From contig VCJN01000224.1 in the NCBI GenBank assembly GCA_006384855.1, positions 186,001 to 250,000 on the forward strand: DNA of 64,000 nucleotides, given 5' to 3'. Every line of letters begins with the position of its first letter. The stretch's first letter is position 1. The notes under the pieces were generated by a model. It did not search any database. It worked only from the letters and a program-made list of their open reading frames with translations, and was not told the origin of the DNA. This document shows positions 10,886-23,383 of this stretch, one piece after another. The DNA comes from Tetraselmis striata. Its lineage: Eukaryota; Chlorophyta; Chlorodendrophyceae; Chlorodendrales; Chlorodendraceae. The translations under genes and the position numbers were made by a program.

Positions 10886-11530
10886 AAACTACAATATCTG
10901 CGAGCTATACGGACAGTATTACTATCAGGTATAAATACAATACAAATAATACATAAATGAATGTTGCGTCTAGCTCATGTAATCCATAAATACAATACAT
11001 GTCCTATTAATACGAGTACCGTTATGATGCGTACGGTACCAGCAAGTGTAGGAGTACTAGAGCTGTAATAGCATCCTGCGCGTGACCGCGCGCGCTTCGT
11101 GGTCGTTGTACAGTCGTAGGCAGTATCAGGTATCAGCAGCAGCAGCGCGCACGCCCGTCATCAGCAGGTGAAGGCACCCGCTCTGGCTGCTCGCGCTGCT
11201 CCATCCTCCTCGGCTCGGCAGGTGGACCAGCGGGCACCTCACCAGTGCTGGTAGGCGCGTGCGAGAAACAGACACAGTCCTGCGTCGGAAGCCATTAGGA
11301 AGCATGTGTTTCTGGGCTAGTCCGCTGGACGCGTCCTTGCCCGAAGGCAGCGCTCAGTAATGCCGGGGCTGCCAGCGGCTCTTTGGGCAACAGTACGCGA
11401 AGTGCCGAAGTCGGCCTGTCAGCGCTGACAGCCCAGCGCAGGTCCAGCGAGGCAGTCGGAGTGGGTGGGTGGGTGTGCGGGGGCGACAGGCAGCCGGGTA
11501 GTCGGAGCGCGGCGCTTGTCGCCGGGCGCG
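10886..11530. other. upstream region of the kinase gene
   Basis: No coding sequence is supported. The first half is AT-rich. The last 450 bp are GC-rich and probably hold the promoter and 5' leader of the kinase. An upstream in-frame ATG at 11465 exists but gives a Gly/Ala-rich extension without family support. Confidence 0.4.
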
Positions 11531-14500
11531 ATGGTGCTCGGCAACCAGCCGCTGCCGGTGTCAGCGGTCAGCCAGACCGTGAACAAGCGCGAGAACCTAC
11601 TGAACAACAAGTATGTGGTTCTGGAGGAGGTGGGGCGCGGCGCGTACGGCGTGGTGCGCCGCGGGCGGGACGTCTCCACCAACGAGGAGGTGGCGATAAA
11701 GGAGGTCAAGCTCACGGGCAGCTCACAGGAGCAGCTGCAGGACGTGCTGGGCGAGATCGATCTGCTGAAGAGCCTGCAGCACGAGCACATCGTGAAGTAC
11801 CTGGACTCGTTCAAGACGCGGACCATGCTCTACATCATTCTGGAGTTCATGGAGAAGGGCGACCTGTCCAGCACGCTGAAGCCCAACAAATTCGGCGTCT
11901 TCCCGGAGCCGCTGGCGGCGGTGTACATCGCGCAAGTGCTGCAGGGGCTGGCGTACTTGCACGAGCAGGGTGTGGTGCACCGCGACATAAAGGGCGCCAA
12001 CATCCTCACCACAAAGGAGGTCCGCCTGCGCGGCGATGCACTGCTTCCCTCCATCACACACCGCCATCCGCCCCTCCCTCACCCCTTGTCTCCGCTGCGT
12101 GTGATGCCGCCAGGGGCTGGTGAAGCTCGCGGACTTCGGCGTCGCCACCAGCCTCCAGGAAAACGACAGCAGCGTGACGGACGTCGTCGGCACGCCATAC
12201 TGGATGGCGCCCGAGGTCATCGAGATGACGGAGGTCACGGCGGCGAGCGACGTGTGGTCCGTGGGGTGCCTCGTCATTGAGCTGCTGACGGGCCACCCCC
12301 CGTACTACGAGTACCAGCCCATGAGCGCGCTGTTCCGCATCGTGCAGGTGCGCCAGCTTGTGTACGCCGCTCCCCATGCCTTGTGCGGCGCGCTGCACAC
12401 CGCGACGAGGCTCGGCACGGCCTTGGATCTGCCCGCTGCCGGTACTGACAGAGCCCCCTCACCCGCCACCAGGACCCGCACCCGCCGCTCCCGGAAGGCG
12501 TATCGCCAAACATGGAGGACTTTCTGCTGCAGTGCTTCCAAAAGGTGGGTGAGCCGCCCCGCGCGTACATCCGGGCGGCAGTGGGCGGTGCGCTGGCGCC
12601 GGTGGTTCCAACAGGTGCCTGCGCGGCCGGCCTTGCAGGAGCCCAACCTGCGCCCCGACACGCGCACGCTCCTGAGCCACCCGTGGATACGCACGAACAA
12701 GAGCAAGCAGAACATCCGGGCCACGTGGAGCCGCACGCAGGGGAACCGCGCGAGGAAGATGGCAGGCGCGGTGCACGAGAGCGTGTCGTCCGTCGTGAAC
12801 CGCATCCTGCAGGTACGCGCGGTGGCGCCTGCTGCGATGGGGCCCAGCGGCGTGCGGCGGGATGTGCTGCCGGCAGTGTTTTTTTTCACGTCCGCCCTGT
12901 CGCGCCGCAGAGCGAAGCAGATGCCGAGGAGGATGTGGATGCCCGCGCTGGGAGCCGCCCCACGGCGTCCCCGGCGTCCGGTGCCTACTCCCCCTCGCAT
13001 ATGACCGAGGAAACCGCCGACGCCATGCCGGCCGCCCAGGACGACGCGATGGCCAGCCGGCCCTCGTGGCAGCACAACTCGGTGAGCGCGGGCTGCCGGC
13101 GCTGCGAATATCGCTATGCAGCATGTGCAGGCCTGTGATCCCGGGGCGTCGCAGGAGGCAGTGCAGGCGCATACACCGCATCGTGACTGCATTCACCCGC
13201 CCCTGCGGGCCAGCAAAGCGATGAGCTGTTTGCCATGCCGCGTCGGCACCTCCTTGGTGCAGCAACTAGCTTCGGTGCATTCCGATGTATTTCTACATGA
13301 CACTTTCTCCGCGCTGGGTTGGTGAAGGAGGGGGGGTGTCCAAAAGTGATGACGATGCACGACCCCACGCTGCGTTTGTGGTGGTCCGATTAGTTTCATG
13401 TACACCTGACTATCCCGCCATGCCATGCCGCTCCGCAGGGCATGATTGTCGGCTCTGGCTTTGGCAGCATCTCCTTCAACCCGATGCTGTCGTTCCCGCG
13501 CGGCGGCGGCGGCGGCACCCCATTGCGGCGCCCGCCGCCGGAGCGGCCCATCGACGAGGAATTTGACCGGCAGGAGGCGCCAGGCACGCCCAACTGGGGG
13601 AGCGACAGTGCGCGGGGGCAGGCGGCGGGAGAGGGCGGCCAGGCGTGGGATGAGAGCCCGACTCAGGTGGGCCCCCGGGGGACGGCGGCTCCCAACCCAC
13701 ATCTCGCGTACATGCCCCCCTGGGATCCCCCATGTGTCAAGCCACACTGTCGCAGCTGCTCACCCGACGCGGGCGTGATGTTTCGTCTGACTTTTCCAAA
13801 CCAAACCTAACATAAGAAGGGGGAGTTTCCGCAGTTCTGTGGACCGTTGTACCTATGGGAGCATAGATAGATTTGTTGGATGGAATTCCCCGCGCATTGA
13901 AGAAATGTCAGAGCATCCGCAGTTATTGTATTGAAGTTATTGGAACTGAATGTGAATACGGCTTTTTAAGCTTTGACACTGCAACAAACGCACGGAAAAC
14001 ATTTTATTTGTAGCACTGGGATGTGGTAGCGGGGGAACACGCGGAAATTATGTGCGTTCAAGCTTTTGCTGCCTCGTTTGCTGTCTCAGTGCCATTATAT
14101 ATTATGCATATATCGTTTTGACAGGCGGTCGCCCGCAAGCGTAACGAATGCTTGCCTTCCTTTGAATGGATGCGCCGCAAGCAAGGAGTGCGTGTGACGT
14201 CCAGCGGAGCGTTTGGGCCCGTGCCAGCTGGATGGATGAATGCGCCGCTCACAAGTGCTGTGCGCCCGCCTGCAGGGGCCGGTGATCCGGCTGCTGTGGA
14301 AGATGTCGCACGGGCTGGGGGAGGGTGGCCCGGGGCAGCCGCCGTCCGAGCTGCTCGGCTGGGCCATGAGCGGCGGCGCGCCGGGCGTGGACGCGGGCGC
14401 GGGCGCCTACACCCCCGTGGGCTTCCGGCCAGCCGTGGCGATGCACGGCGCGGACGGCACCGCCGGCTCGCCCGCGCACCTCGCCAGCCCGCTGGGCATG

Positions 14501-17500
14501 TCGGCGTCGGGGATGGCGGAGGATGACCAGGACCGGGTGAGCGCCGCCTGCGGCCCCCTCCACGTGGCCGCCCCCGCACACACAGACAGTGCTACCCTGA
14601 TGCGCCGCTTACGGGAGTGAAACCGCAACGCGTTGCTTGGACAAGAAAGTCGAAGGTCAATTGCCTTGTTTCGCTACCAACGACCAAAGCAGGGTCAGGT
14701 GGACGATTCTCTTTGTTTCTGACAGTACATGAGAGAGGCTGCCGCAGACACAATTTGGTCTGCGCACTACAACCTCCCCCCTTCTCTCCCCTCGGGAAGA
14801 GGGGGGCACTCTGCAAAGGTAACAATGACACAGCGTACGCCAAACACGTCGATGTGGGTCGGTAACATCAAACGCAATGGAATGGTACGGCATATCTGGA
14901 ATCAAAGACGCCGGGGGTTTTGGTAGCCGGCCGGTAAGGATTTATGAATCATCGTCGGGTCACCACTGTTACCTTCTCATTGCGTCGTTGTCTTAGGAGG
15001 CCAACGCAGCACTGCGATTGTATGCGCGACGCCATACCATACCGCAGGTACGGGGTGCCAACACGCCTATACATAAGAACACTTAATATTATTGGGCTCA
15101 GATTGGGCTTTGCATGCAATCTATAAGAACACTCGCATTAGTTCCGCATTAGTTTAACTATGTCTACATTTGACCTCTGGCAGACAGCGCAGGCTCTTAT
15201 TTGCATTGTCTTCGCGAAACAATACTCTTATTCACCACAGCAATCCTCTGCCGTATTTACGCGTGTGATTTCGCGTGATGGTTCAGCGCCGTCCGCAGTC
15301 TTGCCGCTCGCATTCCGCATATTGCTCTTGACACGCGCAGTAGTTACACCGACACCATACCGCAAGCACGGGGTGCCGACGCACCTACACATAAGAACCC
15401 TTACTAGTATGATATGCCTCAGTTTTGGCTTCGTGTGCAACCTATGCAAGAACACTCGCATTAGTCCCGCGTCGACCTCGGCAGACAGCGCAGGTTCTTA
15501 GTTGCATTGTCTTCGCGAAACAATACTTTTACCCGCGTTGCCACCCGTACAAAGATATGCCCGTTTTCTATTGTGCCGCAAAGTGTTTGGTTGCGCCTCG
15601 TGCAGTATTGAGGCAAAGATGGTATGGGTATTGCCCGTCCACTAACGGGTAAGCCTTACATACCTCCTTTGTATCGGCATCTGAGCTGATAATATTAATG
15701 AAAATAATAATAGTAAAGTAATAATAGCAATAATAGACTTATGGTTGATTTCAGTTGAATTGTGGAGTTGGTTGGGAAGCAACGATTAGTGACTACTGAA
15801 TTCGGTATTGCGATTACATGTAATTAATATTTGGGCGTGAGCAACTTCAAAGGTGGAATTACAAGCCTCGGATATGTATGTCACCCGATAGAGTCTGCGA
15901 ATGCAAAGCCGCATGTACGTCGCGACGCCCCCGTTCCGCCGTGTGCCCTGACGTGAGCGTGGCGCCCCCTGCCACGGCGCAGCTGGCCGAGATGAGGCGC
16001 GAGCGCGACGAGACCAAGAGGCTCATCGCCGCGCTGCGGCCCGAGCCCGGCGTCACCGCGGCGGGGACCATCCTGAACGCGTGCCAGCAGCTCGTGATGC
16101 TGCTGGCCGACTCGCCCGACCGCAAGGCGTTCTTCATCGACAACGCCGGCGTGGTGGCCATCATGGAGCTGTTGGACCTGAAGAACGAAAAGACGGCCGA
16201 GGTGCGTGCCGCCGCTCCGGGCCACATGCCGGCAATGCGGGTCCTGCAATGAGGGCCTGACGTGTCCCTCTGTTGCCGAGGTAAATTTAACCAACAGATT
16301 CGCTGATGATGTCATCGATTATTCCGGGGAAATGCCCCCCCCCCCCCCCCCCCCCACCCCCACCTTTTTACACATTGCTTATGCAGCTGTCGTGCCGACA
16401 TCCATGCCCATGCGCCCAATGTCCAACTGCATCAACACGCCAACCGAAGCTTGGACGTGTGTTGCCGCCGCGTGATGATTCCCGCTGCCCTTCGATAGAA
16501 TTACAACACGCTTGCGTGGCTGCCCTGCCTCCCTGCGCAGGCGGCCCTCGAGCTGCTGAACGCCATGGCGGCCAACGACGTGCACGTGCTGGAGGCGCTG
16601 TGCCTGATGGGCATGATCCCGGTGGTGACCACCTTTGCCGCGCCGGGAAACAGCAACGCCTTGCGGCGCCAGGTGAGTGCTCCGCTCTGCCGGCCCGACA
16701 GCCGAGCGCCGGCACACCCCGATCCGTCCCTCTGCCGCCCCTTACTGGTATGACACGACCGCCGCGTGACCCCCCCCCCCCCCCCTCCCTTCCTGCAGGC
16801 GGCGCTCTTCCTGCACCAGCTCTGCTTCGCGGCTGCGCAGACGATGCAGATGCTGATTGCGTGCCGGGGGCTCCAGGTGCTGGTCAGCCTAGGTGGAGGT
16901 CGACTACAAGGTCGGCTACGCGGCTCACCCCCCACCCACACCCCCGACTATCGCGCGGTCTACTTCTGTGCCGTGTGTGGGCGCCGGTGCGGTGATAAGG
17001 ACAACGCGACCGGGAACCTGCCCTAATTCCCGTCGGAGGTTTTACGCAGCCGAAACTTTATTGCGGCACTGTAGCAACGGTTCCCATAGGTCGCATGCAA
17101 GCTCAAGTACAGGCGTATGATGAGGGTTCTCACAAGCAAGGCGCCGCAACTACACCTTGCCGACTGTATAACAGTGGAGTCATTATTATGATAGCCGCCC
17201 CAAATCACGCTGTGTCCGTCTGTTTGTCAGCTGAGCTCACACCCATGTGGCCCTGCTGACCCCCCCCGCCCCCCCTCTGGCGCGCTCCCATTGTCGCAGG
17301 CCCACCGCGACCTCATCTACCGCGGCGTGTCCTGCCTCTGGCACATCCTGGAGATGCACGGCGTGGGCGCCACCATGGCCGACTTTTGCCGCATCCTCGC
17401 TCACCACAGCGCCACCGAGCGGCTGGTTTCCACCCTGAAGAGGTGAGCTGTGCACCGGTCTCCCCCCCCCCCCCCCCCCCTCCCCCCACCCCTCTGGACG

Positions 17501-20500
17501 CCCGTTGTCAACGCGGCATCAACACTCATACTCACGGGCGCCGGCGCACCTGAAGGAACCTGTTGATAAGCACATCGCCCCGGTGATATGAAAACATCCG
17601 AATAACCCAGGTGTATATATCGCGGGCTTGGCACTTCAGCTTCATCATCAGCTCCAAACAGAGCTGTCACCTGTCACGTGATATAAAAACGCCTTGTGGT
17701 CACACTATCAACATCCGCTCGCGGGAAATTTGCAGCCACATCCGCGTGATCGCACAGCACTCGTATTCCCAAAATCAATCCGTAGCGGTCTTTGCATGAT
17801 GCCGTACACACCGATACTGCGTCAGTAATGCTGCGATAAACCGATTGCCGTATGCTTGTCCCGGTTTACCACGAGTACGGATACACAGGTGCTACGCGAC
17901 TACCCCGTGGGGTATGAGGACCAGTAGTAGCCGAGTGGCAGTGATGATGAAGATATATATATCATATACATATCATATTAGATAGGTGTATATAGGTATA
18001 TTATATTACACTTATAAAATAAAGATTTATTACATGAATGTTTTTTTTAATACAATATATATATACATATATATATTTATGTATGTATGTATGTGTATAT
18101 ATATGCAAATCTATATTTTATATGTAGAATTTAATATACCTATGTATATGCCTATATGTATGATATGGTATATATACGTGTATTGCCGTATAAGGTATTA
18201 ACCGTTTGTTTTTCAAGCGTCAGATGAAACACAGACCCCTAGTAATATAAAAGATAACATTTCAAGAAAGCATTACTGATTCGAGCATAAGAACAACCTA
18301 TATAAGAACAGCCGCTTTTATAGTTTCGTTTGTATCCGATCTCTGACAGGTAGGGTTGGTTCTTTCTGCAGTGTCGTTGCCACCGTGTCCTATGAAATGG
18401 TGCGGAGACGTCACTGTTCGCGCGTATAGAAGCGGTCAGTGAGCTCCGTGCCGACATCCTCCCCCCCCCCCCCCCCCCCCCTCCCCCCGGCTGGCTGATA
18501 CGCTTGGTGGCGCCGTCGCAGCACGTCGCAGGAGCTGGCGGAGCACCGCTGCGAGTCCAACGCGAGCCACAGCCGGAGCCCCTCCATCAAGTCCGCCAAC
18601 ACGCTCACCGCGCACCCCACGGACCTGAGCGACTTCGAGGTCTCGCACCACCTCATCCGTGTGGATCGACTGTCCATGGGCAGCTCGGCAACCCAGAAGC
18701 GCGCCGCCGGCGAAGCCATCTCGGTGGCCGGCGACAGTGAGGCGGACACGCGTCCGGGGGCGCACGAGGTTGCCCCCCCTCCCCCCCCCTCCCACTCCGC
18801 CCCCTTACCTGCTTAAGCGGCCCCACAGACAGACAGACATTCGATTGTCTCATACGGGTGCCGGCGCGCCTATGAGAATGCTTGATTAACTCCTCGAACG
18901 GGACTGCATTCAGCCGATCAGAGCATTCGCACCAGTTTTTCTGTAGTTTTGTCTGCACTTGACCTATGGTAGACAAGGCAGTGTTTTTATTCCCGCGTCG
19001 GCTCCCGCGTGTGTGATGATAATCAAAACACAGTGTTCCTCCGAAAGCATCGAGAGCGCAGTTTCAGGCGTGCATAGCCCATGACATCATGGCCAGCTCG
19101 GTCATAGATGGCGACAGCGTTTCCCTTGAAGGCGCCGCGGCTTTGTCCTGTGGCGCCTTTCCTCATGGAATGGAGGCATACCCCGGTGCGCCGTGCTGAC
19201 CGTGGTTCGATTCGGGACCTGTCTCGGGTGTGATAGGATCGATTTCCCCGGGCACGGCCCGGCGCGATTCAGGCCATGGCCCCGGTTCCGGTAGAGCAAC
19301 TGTGGTAATTCACAGATAAGATCATTCAATTTATCCAGCGCGAGGTCGTCCTTGCTGCTATTGCTCTTTCCAAAAGCGGCCGGAGCCGCCGAATGGAATC
19401 AAATCGAATTGAATTATATTGCAGCCTGCCATCTTGCTGCTCTCCACCGCCCAAGCCGGGATGTATAGCGGGCCCGCCTTTGGCAACACTATGCGTATTA
19501 CGCCTCCGGCTGTGATCGGCCGTCCTCCTGCGTTTCCACCCTTCCCCCCCCCCCCCCCCCCCCCTCCGCTTCCCCCCCACCACGCAGCCACCGTGCAATC
19601 AAGCCGCTCAACACGAGGCGCTTCACCACAACACACAAAGCATCAAACAGTGCCAAACGATTCCGTTGAAATTGAATCACACCAAGCGACGTCAAATGGT
19701 ATCCGACACTGTGCAAAGGTTCCGAGGGCATCAGAAGTGGGGATTTCTTGCTACGTGCGCTTGGCGTTATTACTGTTTCGGGCACTGGATAAACTACTGA
19801 TGCGGTTTTGACCATGATGGCGATCGCTTGAAAACCGGAGTGTCTTTGGACTGGGACGATGCTCACTGAGCCAGCTGCGGTATGCCCTAAACGGGTCGTA
19901 GAAAACCCTAAGCTCCTCAAACGTTTGCGACGCCCTGAAACCCTAAACCCTAAAATGCCCCGGCTGCCGGCGCGGCCAGGTCGCGTTTGAGACGCGCGGG
20001 CTGCTGGAGAAGACGGCCAACCTGCTGCTGGTGTTCAGCAAGACGGACAGCGCGGTGCGGGCGCGCCTCTGCCGGCAGGAGACCCTGGCGCGGCTGTTTG
20101 GCACCGTGCCGCACCTAGAGCCGTACGCCATGCTCAAGGCGCGCCCCCTCCCGTGCACTAACCCTCCCTCCCCCCTCCTGCATCCCTGTCTTGCGGCACC
20201 TCCCTCCCTTGGCCCTGAGTGGTCTGCCAGAGTGCACGCGCAGCTGCCATGGCTTCGGCTGCCGACGCAGTACTAAGGGCGCTGCCGATACAGGTGCCGA
20301 CGCACGGGGAGGATTTCATTTCAGTAATGGGACAATTGCAGTCCGACCTTGCGCGTGTACTTGGCGCATGTCGCTTTATATTATTAATCTCGGATCGGGC
20401 TTGCATGCAACCTAGAAGAGCATATCCCCCCTATAGTTTCGTCTGCGTTTGGGAGGCAGGGCAGGTTCTCATTCACCTTGCCGGCACCGGTAAGAGCGTG

Positions 20501-20836
20501 CTGCGCCGCGTACCAGATATGGACGACACAGAAGGGAATGTTCTGATATGTTGCACGCAAGCCGAATCTGAGGGCTGGGGTTCTTATAGGTGCGCCGGCG
20601 CCCCGTGTGGGATTGCTGTGTATTGGCAACGTGAGGCTGTGTGCATACTTGGGGCTCGGCGGCGGCGGCCTGGCGGTCGTGCGCATTGCCGGTGACATCG
20701 AAGCAATCCCACACGGAGATATTGCAGCTCAACTTACAGTGTTTTTCACTCAATGTTGTTTATCAATATGCCTTTCTTTTTCTCTGGAAGGCGATCTGTC
20801 TCGCCTTTTTCCAACACTGCTCGGCAATATGTACGA

Positions 20837-20882
<46 letters not shown>

Positions 20883-23339
20883 ATGTGTGTGTGTGTGTGT
20901 ATGTGTGTCCAAGAGGTTGCGCCGCGGTCGTGTGCGTGCACAGAGGCGTCACCCTCCATGGCCGTCCCATAGCCGGTGCATTGAGCGCGCCGCAATGTGA
21001 CTCTGCGCTGCGCGCAGATTCTGCGGTGCATCCGCAACCTCACGATGGACGAGAACATGCTGGCCACGCTCCAGGCGGGCGAGACCATCAAGCGCCTGGT
21101 CAACCTGCTGGTCAACCTCAACAGCCAGGCGCTCACCGCCGCCAGTGGCGGCAGCCGGCACACGCCGCCCGCCGACGGCGTCGCCGCGATGCTGGAGGTG
21201 GGCGACGAGCACCTGCTGCAGATCCTGCACGCGCTGAACAACCTGTGCCGCGTCAACAAGCAGTGTCAGGAGCGCGCGGCGGAGGCGGGCGCCGTGCGCC
21301 CGCTCTGCGCGCTCGCCAAGCGCGCCGCCGCCGCCGTCGGCTCCGCCGCCAAGCTGCGCAACCTCGCCATCTCCATGCTGTGCCGCCTCGCGCACGCGTC
21401 CAACATCTCGCGCGGCCAGCTGCTGTCGGCGCACGCGATGGAGATCTTCCTGCCGCTCACGTCGGAGCGCCGCTGGCAGGCGCCCGCACTGGACGCCATC
21501 GCCGCGTGGCTCGCGGAGGACCTCATGCGCATTGAGCCCATGCTGCTGCAGGTGCACCAGGGGGGGTCCTACCAGGCGGCAAGCCATCCCCCCCCCCCCC
21601 CCCCCCCTCGCCCTCACCCCTTCATATCGCATCAAAGCTGCGCGTATCACAGCCGCATGTAGGCGCCGTACTCTGTAGAGCTCGTCAGATGAATGTGGCT
21701 TCCATCTCTAATATATGATAATATATACACGAGAATACATATAATAAAGAATTACGGCTCCAGCTGCTTACCCAACTGGGAGGTGGTGATGCCCTCTTGC
21801 TACCTACAGCACCATATGCAAGTTCTTCCCCCCCCCCCCCCCCCCCCCCTTGACAATGAATACGGGTACCGACGCACGTATGCAAACCCTTGCGCTAAGC
21901 CCCGAGCTGGGCTTGCATGCAAACGATAAGAACATCCGCTCCAGCTTCCTCTGCATTGGATCTCTGGCAGGCAGAGCAAGCTCGTATTCGCAGTGGCCGC
22001 GTTACCGCCGCGGCAGCGGTACGCGGTGTATACATGTGGCTTCCATGTGTAGATGTGATAATGAATGCGGCCGCCGCCAACGCACCCACAAGAGGCCTTC
22101 TTCTAAGCCCCGAACTGGGCTTGCGTGCTCCCACCCTGGAAGAGCATCCGCTCTAGTTCCGAATTAGATTTGTCTGGATTTGACCCCTGGTCGGCTCTTC
22201 AACGCCGTGTTCTGATTTTTGCATGGCGGCATCTGTATACGGTGCATATGTATAGGATGGCATGTGGGTGGGTGGGTGTTTCGAAAAGTTTAGGTTAAGG
22301 CGGGTTTTGCTTGTCCTGTATTTCTTGGCTCGATTATTTATATGAGTGAGTTGGGGCATTATTTACAGTGCGCATAGACGGTAGGACGGGCGGCTCCACA
22401 AGACTCGAGAGCTATACGAGGTACAGCCGTACGATTTCCGACACGCGGTTTTACGCAATTAACACGTCTCTATTTGCAACGACTGCGGTATATAAATTGT
22501 ATCCGACAAAACGAATATGCTGACGATTTTTTTAATGCAAATATTTAACTGACTGCCGTACTTATCACGCGCGTACTTCTTACGAATCGATGCGAGCAGT
22601 ACGTGCTTACGCACGTGCTCATCATCGCGCACGCACTAGGTGCGAATGGTGTACGCCATGCCAGCCCTCACGACTTCGCCGGGGGCCGCTGTACAGCTGC
22701 GCGAAGTCATGGCGGTAAATATTTCATAGATCCAGTCGCGGTGCCATTCGCAGGAGTCGCAGCGGACGCTGGTGGCTCCTGGGGCGCAGGGTTTATAGGG
22801 TTTTGGGACTTAGGGTTTTTCACACCCTAAAACCCGTATATGGGTTGGCCTTAGACCAGCGAACCTCATGGGTGGGTTCGATATCGATCCGATGATGGGA
22901 TCGCGCCTGACGTGCGCTGCTGCGCGCCCCGCTGTGGCAGGAGGACTCCGTGAAGCAGATAACGTTTGTGTTTGACCAGTGGCGGCAGCAGCAGCAGCAG
23001 GACGGCGCCAACGTGCGCGAGATGAAGGGGCTGCTGGAGGTGTTCCACCGCATCCTGTCCACCTCGCGCCGCCTCAACGTGGCGCTCTCCACCGGCGCGC
23101 TGCCCGGGCTGGTGGTGGCCATGCTGGCCAAGCAGCGGCCGATGACGGTGCTGCCGCTGCTCAAGATCGTGCGCTCGCTGTACGAGGCGCACAACCACCC
23201 CAAGGCGTTCATCATCCAGCACGGCATCCTCAACACCATCAACTCGCTGGCCAAGGGCGAGAGCAACCACAAGATGGCGGTGGTCGCCAAGCAGGCGCAG
23301 TACCTCCTGGACGCGTTCCAGATAAACTCAATCATGTAA
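11531..23339 (+). CDS. MAP3K epsilon-type protein kinase (Cdc7/Cdc15/SepH-like) with ARM-type C-terminal region, 15 exons
   Basis: Exons by eye: 11531-12019, 12114-12347, 12473-12544, 12639-12812, 12911-13081, 13439-13666, 14276-14536, 15983-16201, 16541-16672, 16799-16910, 17300-17442, 18522-18768, 19980-20138, 21018-21551 and 22941-23339, about 1190 residues. The N-terminal Ser/Thr kinase has [45 protein letters not shown] and [13 protein letters not shown], closely resembling plant MAP3K epsilon. A Pro/Gly-rich linker follows, then helical repeats ([51 protein letters not shown]) ending [14 protein letters not shown]. Known relatives act at the plasma membrane or spindle in cell division and pollen viability; the role here is inferred. 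Exon 10 needs one base fewer to keep frame. Intron 13 has a GC donor. Confidence 0.93.
15032..15227 (+). repeat. short interspersed repeat, copy a (kinase intron 7)
   Basis: Shares with the other copies an order of blocks: ACGGGGTGCCAACACG-like start, then (CA)TAAGAACAC, a GGGCTTTGCATGCAA(T/C)CTATAAG core, CTCGCATTAGT, and TTGACCTCTGGCAGACAG with GCGCAGG(C/T)TCTTA at the end. Confidence 0.7.
15351..15528 (+). repeat. short interspersed repeat, copy b (kinase intron 7)
   Basis: It repeats the blocks of copy a in the same order and orientation: CATACCGCAAGCACGGGGTG, ACATAAGAACCC, GCAACCTATGCAAGAACACT, CGCATTAGTCCCG and CAGACAGCGCAGGTTCTTAG. Both copies end in the same tail, TTGCATTGTCTTCGCGAAAC. 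Confidence 0.75.
17950..18190. repeat. AT-rich microsatellite region in kinase intron 11
   Basis: Dominated by TATA, TATG and GTAT-type short repeats. The composition contrasts sharply with the GC-rich exons on either side. Confidence 0.85.
18285..18370 (+). repeat. short interspersed repeat, copy c (partial, kinase intron 11)
   Basis: Retains the central part only: CATAAGAACAACCTATATAAG, the TTTATAGTTTCGT block and CTGACAGGTAGGGTTGGTTC. Confidence 0.5.
18845..18990 (+). repeat. short interspersed repeat, copy d (kinase intron 12)
   Basis: Matches the family through ACGGGTGCCGGCGCGCCTA, TTTTGTCTGCACTTGACCTA and a GCAGTGTTTTTATTC end. More diverged than copies a and b. Confidence 0.55.
19936..19956. 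repeat. short interstitial telomere-like CCCTAAA tract
   Basis: About three tandem units of a CCCTRAA type lie just upstream of exon 13 of the kinase gene. This is plant/alga telomere-like sequence but far too short to be a telomere. Confidence 0.6.
20285..20475 (+). repeat. short interspersed repeat, copy e (kinase intron 13)
   Basis: Blocks: ACAGGTGCCGACGCACGG, CGGGCTTGCATGCAACCTA, TATAGTTTCGTCTGCGTTTG and GGCAGGGCAGGTTCTCATT, in the family order. Confidence 0.7.
20847..20878. repeat. (TA)n then (GT)n microsatellite in kinase intron 13
   Basis: A TA run passes into GTGTGT sequence near 20886-20900. Tyr-Ile ORFs across it are artefacts. Confidence 0.9.
21855..22000 (+). repeat. short interspersed repeat, copy f (kinase intron 14)
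   Basis: Blocks: ACGGGTACCGACGCACGTAT, TGGGCTTGCATGCAAACGAT, AAGAACATCCGCTCCAG and TCTCTGGCAGGCAGAGCAAG. Confidence 0.7.
22070..22200 (+). repeat. short interspersed repeat, copy g (kinase intron 14)
   Basis: Blocks: GCCAACGCACCCACAAGAGG, AGCCCCGAACTGGGCTTGCG, AGCATCCGCTCTAGTTCCG and TTGACCCCTGGTCGG. Adjacent to copy f in the same intron and orientation. Confidence 0.65.
22786..22840. repeat. telomere-like TTTTAGGG-type units in both orientations
   Basis: The segment has GGGTTTATAGGG and TTAGGGTTTTT on one strand, followed at once by ACCCTAAAACCC. It is therefore a small inverted pair of Chlamydomonas-type telomere-like units inside the last kinase intron. Confidence 0.55.
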
Positions 23340-23378
23340 GGCAATAGGGCTTTACGTTCGCACATAGCCACATAATAC

Positions 23379-23383
23379 TGTAA
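23379..23383 (+). terminator. TGTAA poly(A) element of the kinase gene
   Basis: TGTAA lies 40 bases after the kinase stop codon. TGTAA is the usual chlorophyte polyadenylation element. An AATAAA also occurs further on at about 23446. Confidence 0.55.

Noticed and set aside
11383-12398. Overlapping ORFs in other frames of the kinase exons
   Set aside because: They are shadows of the GC-rich kinase coding sequence.
19195-19225. tRNA gene suggested by a GGTTCGATTCG box
   Set aside because: No acceptor stem, A-box or anticodon arm could be drawn around it. The same holds for a GGTTCGAT match near 22870.
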